NCBI RefSeq assembly: GCF_025966695.1
Contig: NZ_JAOEIY010000001.1
Coordinates: 692,474-756,473 of the forward strand
Direction: 5' to 3'
Length of the DNA: 64,000 bases
Source: Stutzerimonas sp. S1
Lineage (GTDB): Bacteria; Pseudomonadota; Gammaproteobacteria; Pseudomonadales; Pseudomonadaceae
Shown: positions 46,060 through 54,822 of the stretch, one piece after another
Layout of the letters: every line of letters starts with the position of its first letter
Numbering within the stretch: the stretch's first letter is position 1
The notes under the pieces: generated by a model
Told to the model about the DNA's origin: nothing
Databases searched by the model: none
The model's input: only the letters and a program-made list of their open reading frames with translations
Position numbers and translations under genes: made by a program

Positions 46060-47001
46060 TCAGGGCTTCAGGCGCTCGCGCAGGAAGGCGAAATAGCGCT
46101 GGCGCAGCTCTTCGCTCTCGTTCACTAGGTGGTGCCGCGCGGCCGGCAGGCGCAGGATTTCCGGCGTGGCGAACTTGCGCTGCAGCACCGGCAGGTTGTG
46201 CTGCCAGTCCACCGTCATGTCCGCCTCGCCCTGGATGATCAGGGGCGACTGCGTGCTGTCCGGCGCGCTCTCGATCCGCGGAATCCAGCGTGACAGCGCA
46301 CCGACCCAGGAGGTCGGCAGGATGGTCGCCTGCAGCGGGTCCTCAGTCTGCACGAACTGCAGGAAGCGCGTGTCGCTGGAGTTGTCGCTGAAGCTGCGCG
46401 GGATCTGCTGGACGAAGCGGCGCACCAGCTCGTAGCTGAGCCTCGAGCGCAACCAGGCGCGTGGCCGGATCAGCGGCGCCAGCAGGATGGTGCGCCCCAG
46501 CTCGGAGCTCTGCGGCTGGTGCAAGAGGTGATCGAGCAGGATCGCACCACCGGTGCTCTGCCCGAGTAGATGCCAGGGCCGCGGCAGATCGAGCTGGCGC
46601 GCTTGCTCGAACAGGCCGTTGAGGACGGCCTGATATTCATCGAACTCGTTGATGCTGGCCTGCGGCCCACTGGACAGGCCGTGCCCCGGCAAATCGCAGG
46701 CGAGCACCGCGAAACCCATGTCCAGGCCCCACTCGACGACATGCCGATACAACCCCATGTGATCGTAATAGCCATGCAGGATCAGCAGACTGGCGTGTGG
46801 CTGTTCCGGCCACCAGGCCTGCGCCACCACCTCGTAGTCATGTACGCGAAACCGCCCGAGGCGGCTGTGGATGTTGCGTCGCTGCGGCAGATCGAGGCCG
46901 TAGTAGGCCTGGTAGTGCCGCGCCTCGGGTGACAGCGCGGTCGTGTCACGCAGGGCGCCCAGTTGCTCACGCAGCAGGTCGGGTTGGATTCGCTCGGACA
47001 T
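46060..47001 (-). CDS. Alpha/beta hydrolase, serine aminopeptidase/monoacylglycerol lipase type
   Basis: 313-residue cytoplasmic hydrolase of the Hydrolase_4 group (lysophospholipase/monoglyceride lipase-like). The oxyanion region LLILHGYYDH is followed by CDLPGHGLSSG, nucleophile S149 in GQSTGG, Asp in GEADMTVD, and His in RHHLVNE. ATG 47001 has AAGAAGG upstream; the frame extends 68 codons further but without support. The substrate is probably a lipid ester or similar, not determined. Confidence 0.9.
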   Translation of the reverse strand: MSERIQPDLLREQLGALRDTTALSPEARHYQAYYGLDLPQRRNIHSRLGRFRVHDYEVVAQAWWPEQPHASLLILHGYYDHMGLYRHVVEWGLDMGFAVLACDLPGHGLSSGPQASINEFDEYQAVLNGLFEQARQLDLPRPWHLLGQSTGGAILLDHLLHQPQSSELGRTILLAPLIRPRAWLRSRLSYELVRRFVQQIPRSFSDNSSDTRFLQFVQTEDPLQATILPTSWVGALSRWIPRIESAPDSTQSPLIIQGEADMTVDWQHNLPVLQRKFATPEILRLPAARHHLVNESEELRQRYFAFLRERLKP

Positions 47002-47143
47002 GGCCTTCTTTAGATCGATTTGCAATTTGCAGAGTGGTTGCGTCCCGGCGGCCTGCGCGGCGCCGGGTTTGCGTGCAGCAGGCGGGATATTCCGCTCTGC
47101 AGCCGAGCATGGCAAGCTGGCGCCCCCGCCACCGAGACCCGCC

Positions 47144-47713
47144 ATGCCTAGCCGTCGCAAGTATCTCATCGCCGTGCTGATCGCCCTATTCTGGGCCGGC
47201 GCCATGCTGGCCGCGTTCTGGTGGTTCGAGGCCCGCTATCTGCGCACCTTCGAGGGCGAGCGCGCCGAACTGTTCTCCGGCGACAGGCTGCGTCTGCCCG
47301 CCGAACTGCAGGGCCCGGGGCCGGTGCGCTTCGTACACTTCTGGGACCCGGGCTGCCCCTGCAACGTCGGCAACCAGCAGCATCTGGAAGAACTGCTCAA
47401 GCGCTTCCAGGGCCAGGCGGTGGAGTTCTACGAGGTGCGCAAACCCGGCAGCAACGGCCGCCTGCCGAAACCGCTGGCCTCGCTGAAACCACTGAACAAT
47501 CTCGAAGGTTCCGAGCAGCTCCCCGCCAGTCCGGCAGTAGGTATCTGGGACCAGAGTGGCGAGCTGGTCTATATCGGCCCCTACAGCGAGGGTGCGGTGT
47601 GCAGCTCGGATAACAGCTTCGTCGAGCCCATCCTCGACGCGGTACTCGCCGGCCGCACAGTGCGCGCCACCCACTCGCTGGCGGTAGCCTGCTTTTGCGA
47701 CTGGCAGCAGTGA
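47144..47713 (+). CDS. Thioredoxin-like membrane-anchored protein with CPC motif (DUF6436-type)
   Basis: 189 residues. An N-terminal membrane anchor (about 7-28) is followed by a periplasmic domain. RFVHFWDPGCPCNVGNQQHL resembles a thioredoxin fold with a CPC instead of CxxC active site, and GIWDQSGELVYIGPYSEGAVC matches later strands of that fold. I recall this as a DUF6436-type protein of unknown role. Extra cysteines occur at SEGAVCSS and ACFCDW. It may act in periplasmic redox or copper handling. It lies between a divergent hydrolase and the Fur box of a TonB operon. Confidence 0.75.
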   Translation: MPSRRKYLIAVLIALFWAGAMLAAFWWFEARYLRTFEGERAELFSGDRLRLPAELQGPGPVRFVHFWDPGCPCNVGNQQHLEELLKRFQGQAVEFYEVRKPGSNGRLPKPLASLKPLNNLEGSEQLPASPAVGIWDQSGELVYIGPYSEGAVCSSDNSFVEPILDAVLAGRTVRATHSLAVACFCDWQQ

Positions 47714-47753
47714 CCGGCACGGAGAGGGTTCGGTAAACTTGATTGGAATCAAA

Positions 47754-47768
47754 TGATAATTATTATCA
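47754..47768 (+). promoter_or_regulatory. Fur box, perfect 7-1-7 dyad
   Basis: TGATAATTATTATCA is an exact 7-1-7 inverted repeat matching the minimal Fur operator. Further AT-rich GATAA-type hexamers follow (TGATAG). It lies 66 bases upstream of the TonB receptor start. It strongly predicts iron repression of the operon that follows. Confidence 0.88.
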
Positions 47769-47833
47769 GATGATAGAGAATCGCTTCCATCGCAGTCGGT
47801 GTCACTCCGACGATCCGCAACGGGAGCTTTTCA

Positions 47834-49879
47834 ATGATTTCTCGCCTTCACCCGCTCGCCCTGGCCTGCCTGGCTGTCAGTACCTCATCCGCCTTCGCCT
47901 CCCCGCTGGAACTTGAGGAAACCGTCATCACCGCCAAGGGATACCAGGCCGCGACCCAGGACATTCCCCAGGCCATCGAGGTATTGCAGGCACAACCGAG
48001 CGAGACGGCGGCGCCCGCTGGCAGCCTGTTTCGTGGGCAGCCGGGACTTGCGGTGCACAGTGACGGCGCCTGGGGGCAGAACCCGGTATTGCGCGGACTG
48101 AAGAAGGAGAGCGTGGTGGTGATGGTCGACGGCGTACGACTCAACTCCGCACAGCCGCAGGGCTCGCTGGCTTCGTTCGTCGATCTCGGCCTGCTCGACC
48201 GCATCGAGGTGGTCAAGGGACCAGGCTCGGTGCTCTACGGCAGCGGTGCGCTCGGCGGCGTGGTCAACCTGATCACCCCGGAGGCGAACTTCACCGAGCA
48301 GGAACAGCGCGGCGGACGTTTCGGCCTCAGCGCCAGCAGCATCGACGATGGTTTCAGCGGCGCCGTGCTACTGCGCGATAGCAGCACCGACCACGCCCTA
48401 GTGCTCGGCGCCGCCGGGCGCAAGGTCGACGACTACGAAAGCCCGAGCGGGACCGAAGAGCGCACCGGCTACAGCTCCGACAGCCTCCTGCTCAAGTACA
48501 AGCAGAAGGTGAACGACGACATCAGCCTCAAGTTCAACTTGCAGCGCCACACCGACCGCGACGTTTGGTATCCCGGCTCGGCGCGAACCGGCACGCCGGC
48601 GCGACTCGGCACCGTGACCATGCACTCGCCGGAACAACGCCGCGAGCTTTACCAGGTCGGCGTGGAGAATCGCCTCGGTGAGGGCACCCTGAGTACCGAC
48701 GTGTATCGCCAGGAGGTCTACCGCGAGATTCGCGCCTATTCCGAAAATCTCGGGCGCAATCAGGTGCGCAACGACGTCAGCTTCATCACCCACGGGCTGC
48801 GCAGTTCGTACCTGGTTCCGGTTGGCAATCATCTGCTGACCGTTGGCGGCGAGGGCTGGCGCATGACCGGCGACCCCGAGCGCCACATCCACAACAACCC
48901 ACCGCTGTTCAACAACGATCAGCGCAACGACCCATTCAAGGACGGCGAGGTCAGTTCCTACGGCCTGTTCCTGCAGGACGAATTCGACTTGGGCCGAACC
49001 GCCATCGTGGCTGGCGCACGGCTGGACCACGTCAGCGGCGACGCCAAGCAGAAAGGCAGCGGCGCGGCCGCGCGAACCAGCGGCCTCAGCAGCAGCGACA
49101 ACAACCTGTCCTGGTCGCTGGGTGCGACCCATCCGCTGACTGACACCCTCAACCTCTATGCCAACATCGGCCAGGCTTACCGCGCACCCGACCTGCGCGA
49201 ACGCTTCGAGGATGCTGCGCGCGGTGACGGCTATTACCACATCGGCAATCCGCAGCTCGACGCGGAGCGCTCCACCAGCTTCGAGATCGGCCTCAAGGGC
49301 CATGGCAACGGTTTCGACTATCGTCTGGCGGCCTTCCATACCCGTATCGACGACTACATTGCCGGCCGTGTGACGGGCACCAACGCACCCAACGGACTAC
49401 CGATCAAACGCACCGAGAATCTCGACGAGGTGGTCATCTACGGCCTCGAGGGCAGCGCCAGCAAGGCGGTCGGCGCCTTCGTAGTGGACGGCGGCTTCAC
49501 CTGGCTGCGCGGCGAGAACAAACAGGACGACGAGCCGCTGTACCAGATGCCGGTCCACGAGCTGACCGTCGGCATCGGCCAGCCGGCCGAACGCGGCTTC
49601 TACTGGCACACCCAGCTACGTGCGGTGGCCGAGCAGAACCGGGTCGCCACGCGCTTCTCCAACGGCACCGAGGACGAAACTTCCGGCTTCGTCACCGCCG
49701 ACGCCAGCATCGGCTGGGGCTTCGGCAAGGTCGGCGTGCTGCAGACCGCCAACCTCGACGCCAAGCTCAGCAACCTGTTCGACAAGGCCTATCATGAACA
49801 CCTGGCCGATGGCGTCAGCGGCTACGAACTCGAGGCGCCCGGCCGCGGCCTTACCCTCGCACTCACAGGTAGCTTCTGA
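47834..49879 (+). CDS. TonB-dependent outer-membrane receptor
   Basis: 681 residues. A signal peptide ends near SSAFAS. The short TonB box region LEETVITAKG is followed by a plug with QNPVLRGLKKESVVVMVDGV and IEVVKGPGSVLYGSGALGGV. The barrel ends LTLALTGSF. It lacks the siderophore receptor signature of the other TonB receptor and looks more like BtuB/heme/colicin I receptor types (NLFDKAYHEHLADG near the end is common in heme and copper receptors). It heads an operon with an ABC importer and NnrS behind a Fur box. The substrate is unknown. Confidence 0.9.
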   Translation: MISRLHPLALACLAVSTSSAFASPLELEETVITAKGYQAATQDIPQAIEVLQAQPSETAAPAGSLFRGQPGLAVHSDGAWGQNPVLRGLKKESVVVMVDGVRLNSAQPQGSLASFVDLGLLDRIEVVKGPGSVLYGSGALGGVVNLITPEANFTEQEQRGGRFGLSASSIDDGFSGAVLLRDSSTDHALVLGAAGRKVDDYESPSGTEERTGYSSDSLLLKYKQKVNDDISLKFNLQRHTDRDVWYPGSARTGTPARLGTVTMHSPEQRRELYQVGVENRLGEGTLSTDVYRQEVYREIRAYSENLGRNQVRNDVSFITHGLRSSYLVPVGNHLLTVGGEGWRMTGDPERHIHNNPPLFNNDQRNDPFKDGEVSSYGLFLQDEFDLGRTAIVAGARLDHVSGDAKQKGSGAAARTSGLSSSDNNLSWSLGATHPLTDTLNLYANIGQAYRAPDLRERFEDAARGDGYYHIGNPQLDAERSTSFEIGLKGHGNGFDYRLAAFHTRIDDYIAGRVTGTNAPNGLPIKRTENLDEVVIYGLEGSASKAVGAFVVDGGFTWLRGENKQDDEPLYQMPVHELTVGIGQPAERGFYWHTQLRAVAEQNRVATRFSNGTEDETSGFVTADASIGWGFGKVGVLQTANLDAKLSNLFDKAYHEHLADGVSGYELEAPGRGLTLALTGSF

Positions 49880-50872
49880 ATGCTCCGCCGACTACTACTC
49901 GTTACCCTGCTGATCGCCAGTGCTCCCGCACTGGCAGACAAGCTGCCGCGCCTGGTGCTGGCCGGTCCCTCCTCGTCGGTCTCCAATCCGCTGATCCACA
50001 TGGTGGAATCCGGCGCGCTGGCCGATCTTGCCGAGCAGGTCGAATTCGTCAACTGGCGTGATCCGGACCAGCTGCGGCTGATGGCGCTGAATCAGCAGGC
50101 CGACGTGCTGGCCATGCCGGTCAACGTCGCCGCCAATCTCTACAATCGCGGCGCGAAACTGCGGATGCTCAACGTCTCGACCTGGGGCCTGCTCTGGCTG
50201 GTATCGCGCGAGGCCGACCTGCAGACGCTGGACGACCTGCGCGGCAAGGAAATCACCATGCCGTTTCGCGGCGACATGCCCGACATCCTCTTCGGACTGC
50301 TGGCCGAACGCGCCGGCATCGATGTGCGCAAGGACCTGCGCCTGCGCTATGTCGCCACCCCGATCGACGCCATGCAGCTGTTGCTGATGCGCCGCACCGA
50401 TCACGCCCTGCTGGCCGAGCCGGCCATCTCCATGGCCCTGCGCAAGGCCAGCGAAGGCCCGCTGGGGCTGGTCGCGCCGGATCTGTACCGCAGCGTCGAC
50501 CTGCAACAGGAATGGGGTCGCCTGCTGCAGCGCGAAGCACGTATCCCCCAGGCCGGCATCGCATTGATGGCCAGCGTGAAGGACCAGCCGCAGATCGCCG
50601 CCCGCATCGCCCAGGCCTACGCCGATTCACTGCAATGGTGCAGAGCGAATGCCGACGCCTGCGGCCAGCTCGCCGCCAAGCATCTACCGATGCTCAGCGC
50701 CGAGGCCATCGCCGATTCGCTGGCTGTGGCACAGATGGACGCCGTACCGGCCGCCGAGGCGCGAGACGAAGTCGAGTTTCTCTTTGATCTGCTGCTGCAG
50801 AAGAACCCGGCGCTGGTCGGCGGCAAGCTGCCGGCGGAAGACTTCTACGCCCCGGCGAATGGCCGACCATGA
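49880..50872 (+). CDS. NitT/TauT-type ABC transporter substrate-binding protein
   Basis: 330-residue periplasmic binding protein; the signal ends near APALADKLP. It has an SsuA/ThiY/NMT1-like shape: LVLAGPSSSVSNPLIHMVES, then QADVLAMPVNVAANLYNRGA, DDLRGKEITMPFRGDMPDIL and HALLAEPAISMAL. Such proteins carry small organic molecules such as sulfonates or pyrimidines, not usual ferric siderophores. The gene begins directly after the TonB receptor stop and overlaps the permease by 4 bases, so it works with that receptor. The ligand is unknown. Confidence 0.87.
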   Translation: MLRRLLLVTLLIASAPALADKLPRLVLAGPSSSVSNPLIHMVESGALADLAEQVEFVNWRDPDQLRLMALNQQADVLAMPVNVAANLYNRGAKLRMLNVSTWGLLWLVSREADLQTLDDLRGKEITMPFRGDMPDILFGLLAERAGIDVRKDLRLRYVATPIDAMQLLLMRRTDHALLAEPAISMALRKASEGPLGLVAPDLYRSVDLQQEWGRLLQREARIPQAGIALMASVKDQPQIAARIAQAYADSLQWCRANADACGQLAAKHLPMLSAEAIADSLAVAQMDAVPAAEARDEVEFLFDLLLQKNPALVGGKLPAEDFYAPANGRP

Positions 50873-51660
50873 GCCTTCTGCGCAGCTGGCTGAGTAGTCT
50901 GCCCGGCTATATCTGGAGCGGCTGGGGCGCGCTGGCCAGCCTGTTCCTGCTGCTGGCCGCCTGGGAGGCGGTCGCCAGCCACTATGGCGCGCTGGTGCTG
51001 CCGCCGCCGCTCGAGACCTTCGCGCGTCTCGGACAGTTGCTCGATGAAGGGGCCGCCTGGCCGGAACTGCTGGCCACCAGTCGCCGGGCGCTGCTCGGCT
51101 TTGCGCTTTCCGTGCTGGTGGGTAGCGCGCTCGGCCTCGCCGCCGGTGTTTCCATGACCGCGTCGATGATGGCGCGGCCGCTGGTTACCGTGCTGATGGG
51201 CATGCCGCCAATCGCCTGGCTGGTGCTGGCAATGCTCTGGTTCGGCGCTGGCGACGGCACCCCGGTGTTCACCGTGTTCATCGCCAGCTTTCCGTTGGTA
51301 TTCGTCGGCGCGCTGCAGGGTACCCGCACGCTGGACAATCAGCTCAAGGACATGGCCCTAGCGTTCCGCCTGCCACGCCGCATGCTCTTCTTCGACGTCT
51401 ACCTGCCCCATGTATTTTCCTATCTGTTTCCCGCCTGGATCACTGCGCTCGGCATGGCGTGGAAGATCGTAGTGATGGCCGAGTTGCTCGCCACGCAGGA
51501 CGGCGTCGGCGCCGCCCTCGCGGTGTCGCGCTCACACCTGGATACCAGCGCCACCATGGCTTGGATTACCGCGGTCGTCGGCCTGCTGCTGGCCGTGGAA
51601 TACCTGTTGCTGGAACCGATCAAGCGCGAAGTCGAGCGCTGGCGCGAGGTGGCGGCATGA
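50869..51660 (+). CDS. NitT/TauT-type ABC transporter permease
   Basis: 263-residue membrane subunit with six segments. SGWGALASLFLLLAAWEAVA, LPPPLETFARL and the EAA-like loop KDMALAFRLPRRMLFFDVYLP identify the SsuC/TauC/ThiX group, followed by AWITALGMAWKIVVMAELLA. It overlaps both neighbouring genes by 4 bases. Confidence 0.92.
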   Translation: MSLLRSWLSSLPGYIWSGWGALASLFLLLAAWEAVASHYGALVLPPPLETFARLGQLLDEGAAWPELLATSRRALLGFALSVLVGSALGLAAGVSMTASMMARPLVTVLMGMPPIAWLVLAMLWFGAGDGTPVFTVFIASFPLVFVGALQGTRTLDNQLKDMALAFRLPRRMLFFDVYLPHVFSYLFPAWITALGMAWKIVVMAELLATQDGVGAALAVSRSHLDTSATMAWITAVVGLLLAVEYLLLEPIKREVERWREVAA

Positions 51661-52481
51661 CGCAACTGCAAGTCCACGGACTGGGCCACGCCTTCGGCCG
51701 CGACGAGATCTTCAGCGCTATCGACTTCAACCTCAGCGCCGGTGAGGTCGTTGCGCTGGTCGGCCCGTCCGGCTGTGGCAAGACCACCCTGCTGCATCTT
51801 TGCGCCGGGCTGCTCGACGTGCAGGAAGGTCGCATCGACAACGGCTTCGGCAATCCGGCCAGCATGTTCCAGCAACCAAGACTGCTGCCGTGGAAGACCA
51901 CGCTCGACAACATCGCACTGGGACTCAAGGCTCAGGGTGTCGCCCGCCAGCAGCGCGTGCAGCAGGCGCGAGCACTCGCCCTGCGGCTGGGCCTGAGCGC
52001 CGGCGATCTCGACAAGTTTCCGCACCAGCTCTCCGGCGGCATGCAAAGCCGCGTGTCGCTGGCGCGCGCGCTGGTCCTGCAACCCGATCTGCTGCTGCTC
52101 GACGAGCCATTCGCCGCGCTGGACATCGGCCTCAAGGAAGACCTCTACGCGCTGCTGCTCGCCGAGCAAGGCGTACGCGGCATGGGTGTGCTGATGATCA
52201 CTCACGATCTGATGGAGGCAGTACGCCTGGCGGACCGCATTCTGGTCATGGCCGCCGAACCGGGGCGCATTGTCAGCCGCTTGGCGCTGGATGTACCGGC
52301 AGCGCAGCGCTCGGATGCCTGGATCTACCAGCACACCGCCGAGCTACTGCAACTGCCGGCACTGCGTCAGAGCTTCGGCCTGAGCACGCGTGCGCCACAG
52401 CCGCCGGCGCCAACCATCAGGAGCGCCATCCGCGAGGACACGCTTGTCGCAACGCCCATCAGGAAGCGCTCGGGATGCTGA
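51657..52481 (+). CDS. NitT/TauT-type ABC transporter ATPase
   Basis: 274-residue ATPase. Walker A GPSGCGKTT, Q-loop MFQQPRLLPWKTTLDNI (typical SsuB/TauB pattern), signature LSGGMQSRVSLARALVLQ and Walker B LLLLDEPFAALD are intact. The C-terminal 60 residues are long and low in conserved features. It overlaps the permease by 4 bases and the NnrS gene by 7. The frame upstream of ATG 51657 lies inside the permease gene. Confidence 0.93.
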   Translation: MTQLQVHGLGHAFGRDEIFSAIDFNLSAGEVVALVGPSGCGKTTLLHLCAGLLDVQEGRIDNGFGNPASMFQQPRLLPWKTTLDNIALGLKAQGVARQQRVQQARALALRLGLSAGDLDKFPHQLSGGMQSRVSLARALVLQPDLLLLDEPFAALDIGLKEDLYALLLAEQGVRGMGVLMITHDLMEAVRLADRILVMAAEPGRIVSRLALDVPAAQRSDAWIYQHTAELLQLPALRQSFGLSTRAPQPPAPTIRSAIREDTLVATPIRKRSGC

Positions 52482-53731
52482 GCACCTTGAATCGCCGGCT
52501 CCGCGGATGGCCATTGCTGCTGTGCAGCTTCCGCCCGCTGTTTCTCGTCACCCTGCTACTCGGGCTGCTTGGCGTTGCCAGCTGGCTCGGCTTTCTCGGT
52601 TTCGGTCTGCCGCTGCCTGCCGTTCCAGGTGGCCCGGTGGTCTGGCATGCCCATGAGCTGCTGCTCGGTTTCGGCCTCGCCGCGGTCGCAGGCTTCGTCC
52701 TTACCGCGGTGCCCGAGTTCACCGTCACCGCGGCATTCGGTCGGCATGTCGGGCTCGGCTTCCTGCTGCTGTGGCTGGCTGCCCGACTGTGTTTTTGGCT
52801 ATCCGGCATCATCGGCCCCTGGCCGGCGGCTTTGTGCAACAGCGCCTTCGCCTTGGCATTGCCGGTGCTGCTGGCGCCACGCCTGCTGGGCGACCCGTTG
52901 CGCCGTCAGTACGGCTTCTTCGGCGGCCTCAGCGCGCTGGCGCTGGTGACGCTTGGCTTTCACTTCGATGCCGTCAGCGGTCACTATCCGATGCGCTGGC
53001 TGCACGCAGGCATCGGCGTGATGATGGTGCTGATCGTGGTGGCGATGAGCCGCATCTCCATGCGTATTCTCAACGATGCCATCCAGGCCCGCCGGGACGC
53101 CGGCCATGAGGTGGACGAGGATTACCGCGCGCGGCCGCCACGGCGCAATCTGGCGATCTTCTGCATCAGCCTGTTCACTCTCGGCGAATGGCTGGCGCTG
53201 CCGGAACCGCTCAACGGCTGGTTGGCGCTGGCCGCGGCAGCGGCCGTGTTCAATCTGCTGAACGACTGGCACATCGGCCGGGCGCTGCTCGAACGCTGGT
53301 CACTGCTGCTCTACAGCGTCTACTGGCTGATGGCGCTGGGCTATGCCGCATTGGGCGTTTCGCTGCTGGCCGACGGTTCTGCCAGCAGTGCGGGCCGTCA
53401 TCTGCTGACCCTGGGCGCCATGGGCGTATCGATTCTGGGCGTGCTGTGCATCGCCGGACGCACGCACAGTGGGCATGCGCTGGATCAGCGCCACTGGGTG
53501 CCAATTGCGGCGTCGCTGCTGGTGCTGGCCGCCCTGCTGCGTGCGGGCGCTGGACTGACCGGCGCGCCGTCGCAGGCACTGACGCTTCTGGCCGGCGTGG
53601 GCTGGCTGGCGGCCTTCGCGCTCGCCCTGCGCTATCTGGCGCCGGTCTGGCTGAGCCCACGACCGGATGGTGGCACCGGCTGCGAGGAGCCGCTGGATGA
53701 GCACGCCACGGGGGCCGGCTGCCAAGTCTGA
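52475..53731 (+). CDS. nnrS: NnrS family heme-copper membrane protein
   Basis: 418-residue membrane protein with about 12 segments. VVWHAHELLLGFGLAAVAGF is the NnrS signature with likely heme ligands. Further histidines lie in MRWLHAGIGVMMV, NDWHIGRAL and RTHSGHALDQRHW. NnrS proteins are known from nitric-oxide-responsive and denitrification loci and help cells tolerate NO. ATG 52475 overlaps the ATPase end and has AGGAAG upstream. That it is co-transcribed with a TonB/ABC uptake system is unusual. It ends the operon; the facing spu genes are convergent. Confidence 0.9.
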   Translation: MLSTLNRRLRGWPLLLCSFRPLFLVTLLLGLLGVASWLGFLGFGLPLPAVPGGPVVWHAHELLLGFGLAAVAGFVLTAVPEFTVTAAFGRHVGLGFLLLWLAARLCFWLSGIIGPWPAALCNSAFALALPVLLAPRLLGDPLRRQYGFFGGLSALALVTLGFHFDAVSGHYPMRWLHAGIGVMMVLIVVAMSRISMRILNDAIQARRDAGHEVDEDYRARPPRRNLAIFCISLFTLGEWLALPEPLNGWLALAAAAAVFNLLNDWHIGRALLERWSLLLYSVYWLMALGYAALGVSLLADGSASSAGRHLLTLGAMGVSILGVLCIAGRTHSGHALDQRHWVPIAASLLVLAALLRAGAGLTGAPSQALTLLAGVGWLAAFALALRYLAPVWLSPRPDGGTGCEEPLDEHATGAGCQV

Positions 53732-53882
53732 ACACGGCTGAGACATCCCGGCGCTGGGGCGGACCACAGGATAGAACGGCGAGACGTTTTCCTCCTGCGT
53801 CGAGCTGCCCACGGGAGAGGCGAGCACATGGGATAGGCGGTTAAGCGCCGCGCTATCCTGGTTAATATGGCGGCGGTGCAAA

Positions 53883-53912
53883 CGGAAAGGGCGCCTCGTC
53901 GCGCCCTTTCCG
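53883..53912 (-). terminator. Terminator after the spu operon
   Basis: A 12-bp perfect stem (53883-53894 with 53901-53912) around a 6-base loop lies just after the spuH stop on the minus strand. Only a short TTT follows on that strand. It may also limit read-through from nnrS. Confidence 0.6.
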
Positions 53913-53919
53913 TGTCTTA

Positions 53920-54822
53920 TCAGCCCTGCGTCGAAGGCGGCACCACGGCCTTGCGGCTGTCGATCACCTGGCGCCAGGTCGGCGCGTTGTTGCTTTCGTC
54001 CGCAGCCTGCTGCATCGCGCGGATGCGGCGTTTCTCGGTGCGCCGCGCGAGGTACCAGGCGAAGAAGGTCGCCAGCGACACGGTCAGCAGGATCAGACTG
54101 GCCACCGCATTGATCTCCGGCTTCACCCCCAGGCGCACGGCGGAGAAGATCTCCATCGGCAAGGTGGTAGAGCCGGGGCCGGAGACGAAACTGGCGAGTA
54201 CCAGGTCGTCCAGCGACAGGGCGAAAGACAGCATGCCGCCGGCGGCCAGCGACGGCGCGATCATCGGCATGGTGATCAGGAAGAACACCTTCCACGGCCG
54301 CGCGCCGAGGTCCATCGCCGCTTCCTCGATGGACAGGTCCAGCTCGCGCAGGCGCGCCATCACCACCACCGCGACGTAGGCCGAACAGAAGGTGGTGTGG
54401 GCGATCCAGATGGTCACCAGCCCGCGCTGCGCCGGCCAGCCGATCAGCTGGGCCATGGCGACGAACAGCAGCAACAGCGACAGACCGGTGATCACTTCGG
54501 GCATCACCAGTGGCGCGGTGACCAGGCCGCCGAACAGCGTGCGTCCGCGGAACACCGGGATGCGGGTGAGCACGAAGGCGGCCATGGTGCCCAGCGCCAC
54601 CGCGGCAATGGCCGTGTAGAACGCCACTTCCAGCGAGCGCATCACCGCGCCCATCAGCTGACTGTTGTCCAGCAGGCCGACATACCACTTCACCGACCAG
54701 CCGCCCCACACGGTCACCAGCCGCGAGTCGTTGAAGGAATAGATGACCAGGATGACCATCGGCAGGTAGATGAACAGCAGACCGAGCACCAGGATCAGGT
54801 TGGAGAAGCTCCAGCGTTTCAT
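53920..54822 (-). CDS. spuH: Polyamine ABC transporter permease SpuH (PotI-like)
   Basis: 300-residue membrane subunit of the polyamine importer. FIYLPMVILVIYSFNDSRLV is typical PotI/PotC, with the EAA loop IEEAAMDLGARPWKVFFLITMP and FALSLDDLVLASFVSGPGST. It overlaps spuG by 4 bases and is the last gene of the operon. The open frame continues upstream through spuG in another frame and is not real there. Confidence 0.93.
   Translation of the reverse strand: MKRWSFSNLILVLGLLFIYLPMVILVIYSFNDSRLVTVWGGWSVKWYVGLLDNSQLMGAVMRSLEVAFYTAIAAVALGTMAAFVLTRIPVFRGRTLFGGLVTAPLVMPEVITGLSLLLLFVAMAQLIGWPAQRGLVTIWIAHTTFCSAYVAVVVMARLRELDLSIEEAAMDLGARPWKVFFLITMPMIAPSLAAGGMLSFALSLDDLVLASFVSGPGSTTLPMEIFSAVRLGVKPEINAVASLILLTVSLATFFAWYLARRTEKRRIRAMQQAADESNNAPTWRQVIDSRKAVVPPSTQG

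Noticed and set aside
51800..52474. Upstream extension of the nnrS frame into the ATPase gene
   Set aside because: It is Arg/Ala-rich shadow sequence. The first membrane segment begins right after ATG 52475, which has its own ribosome site.
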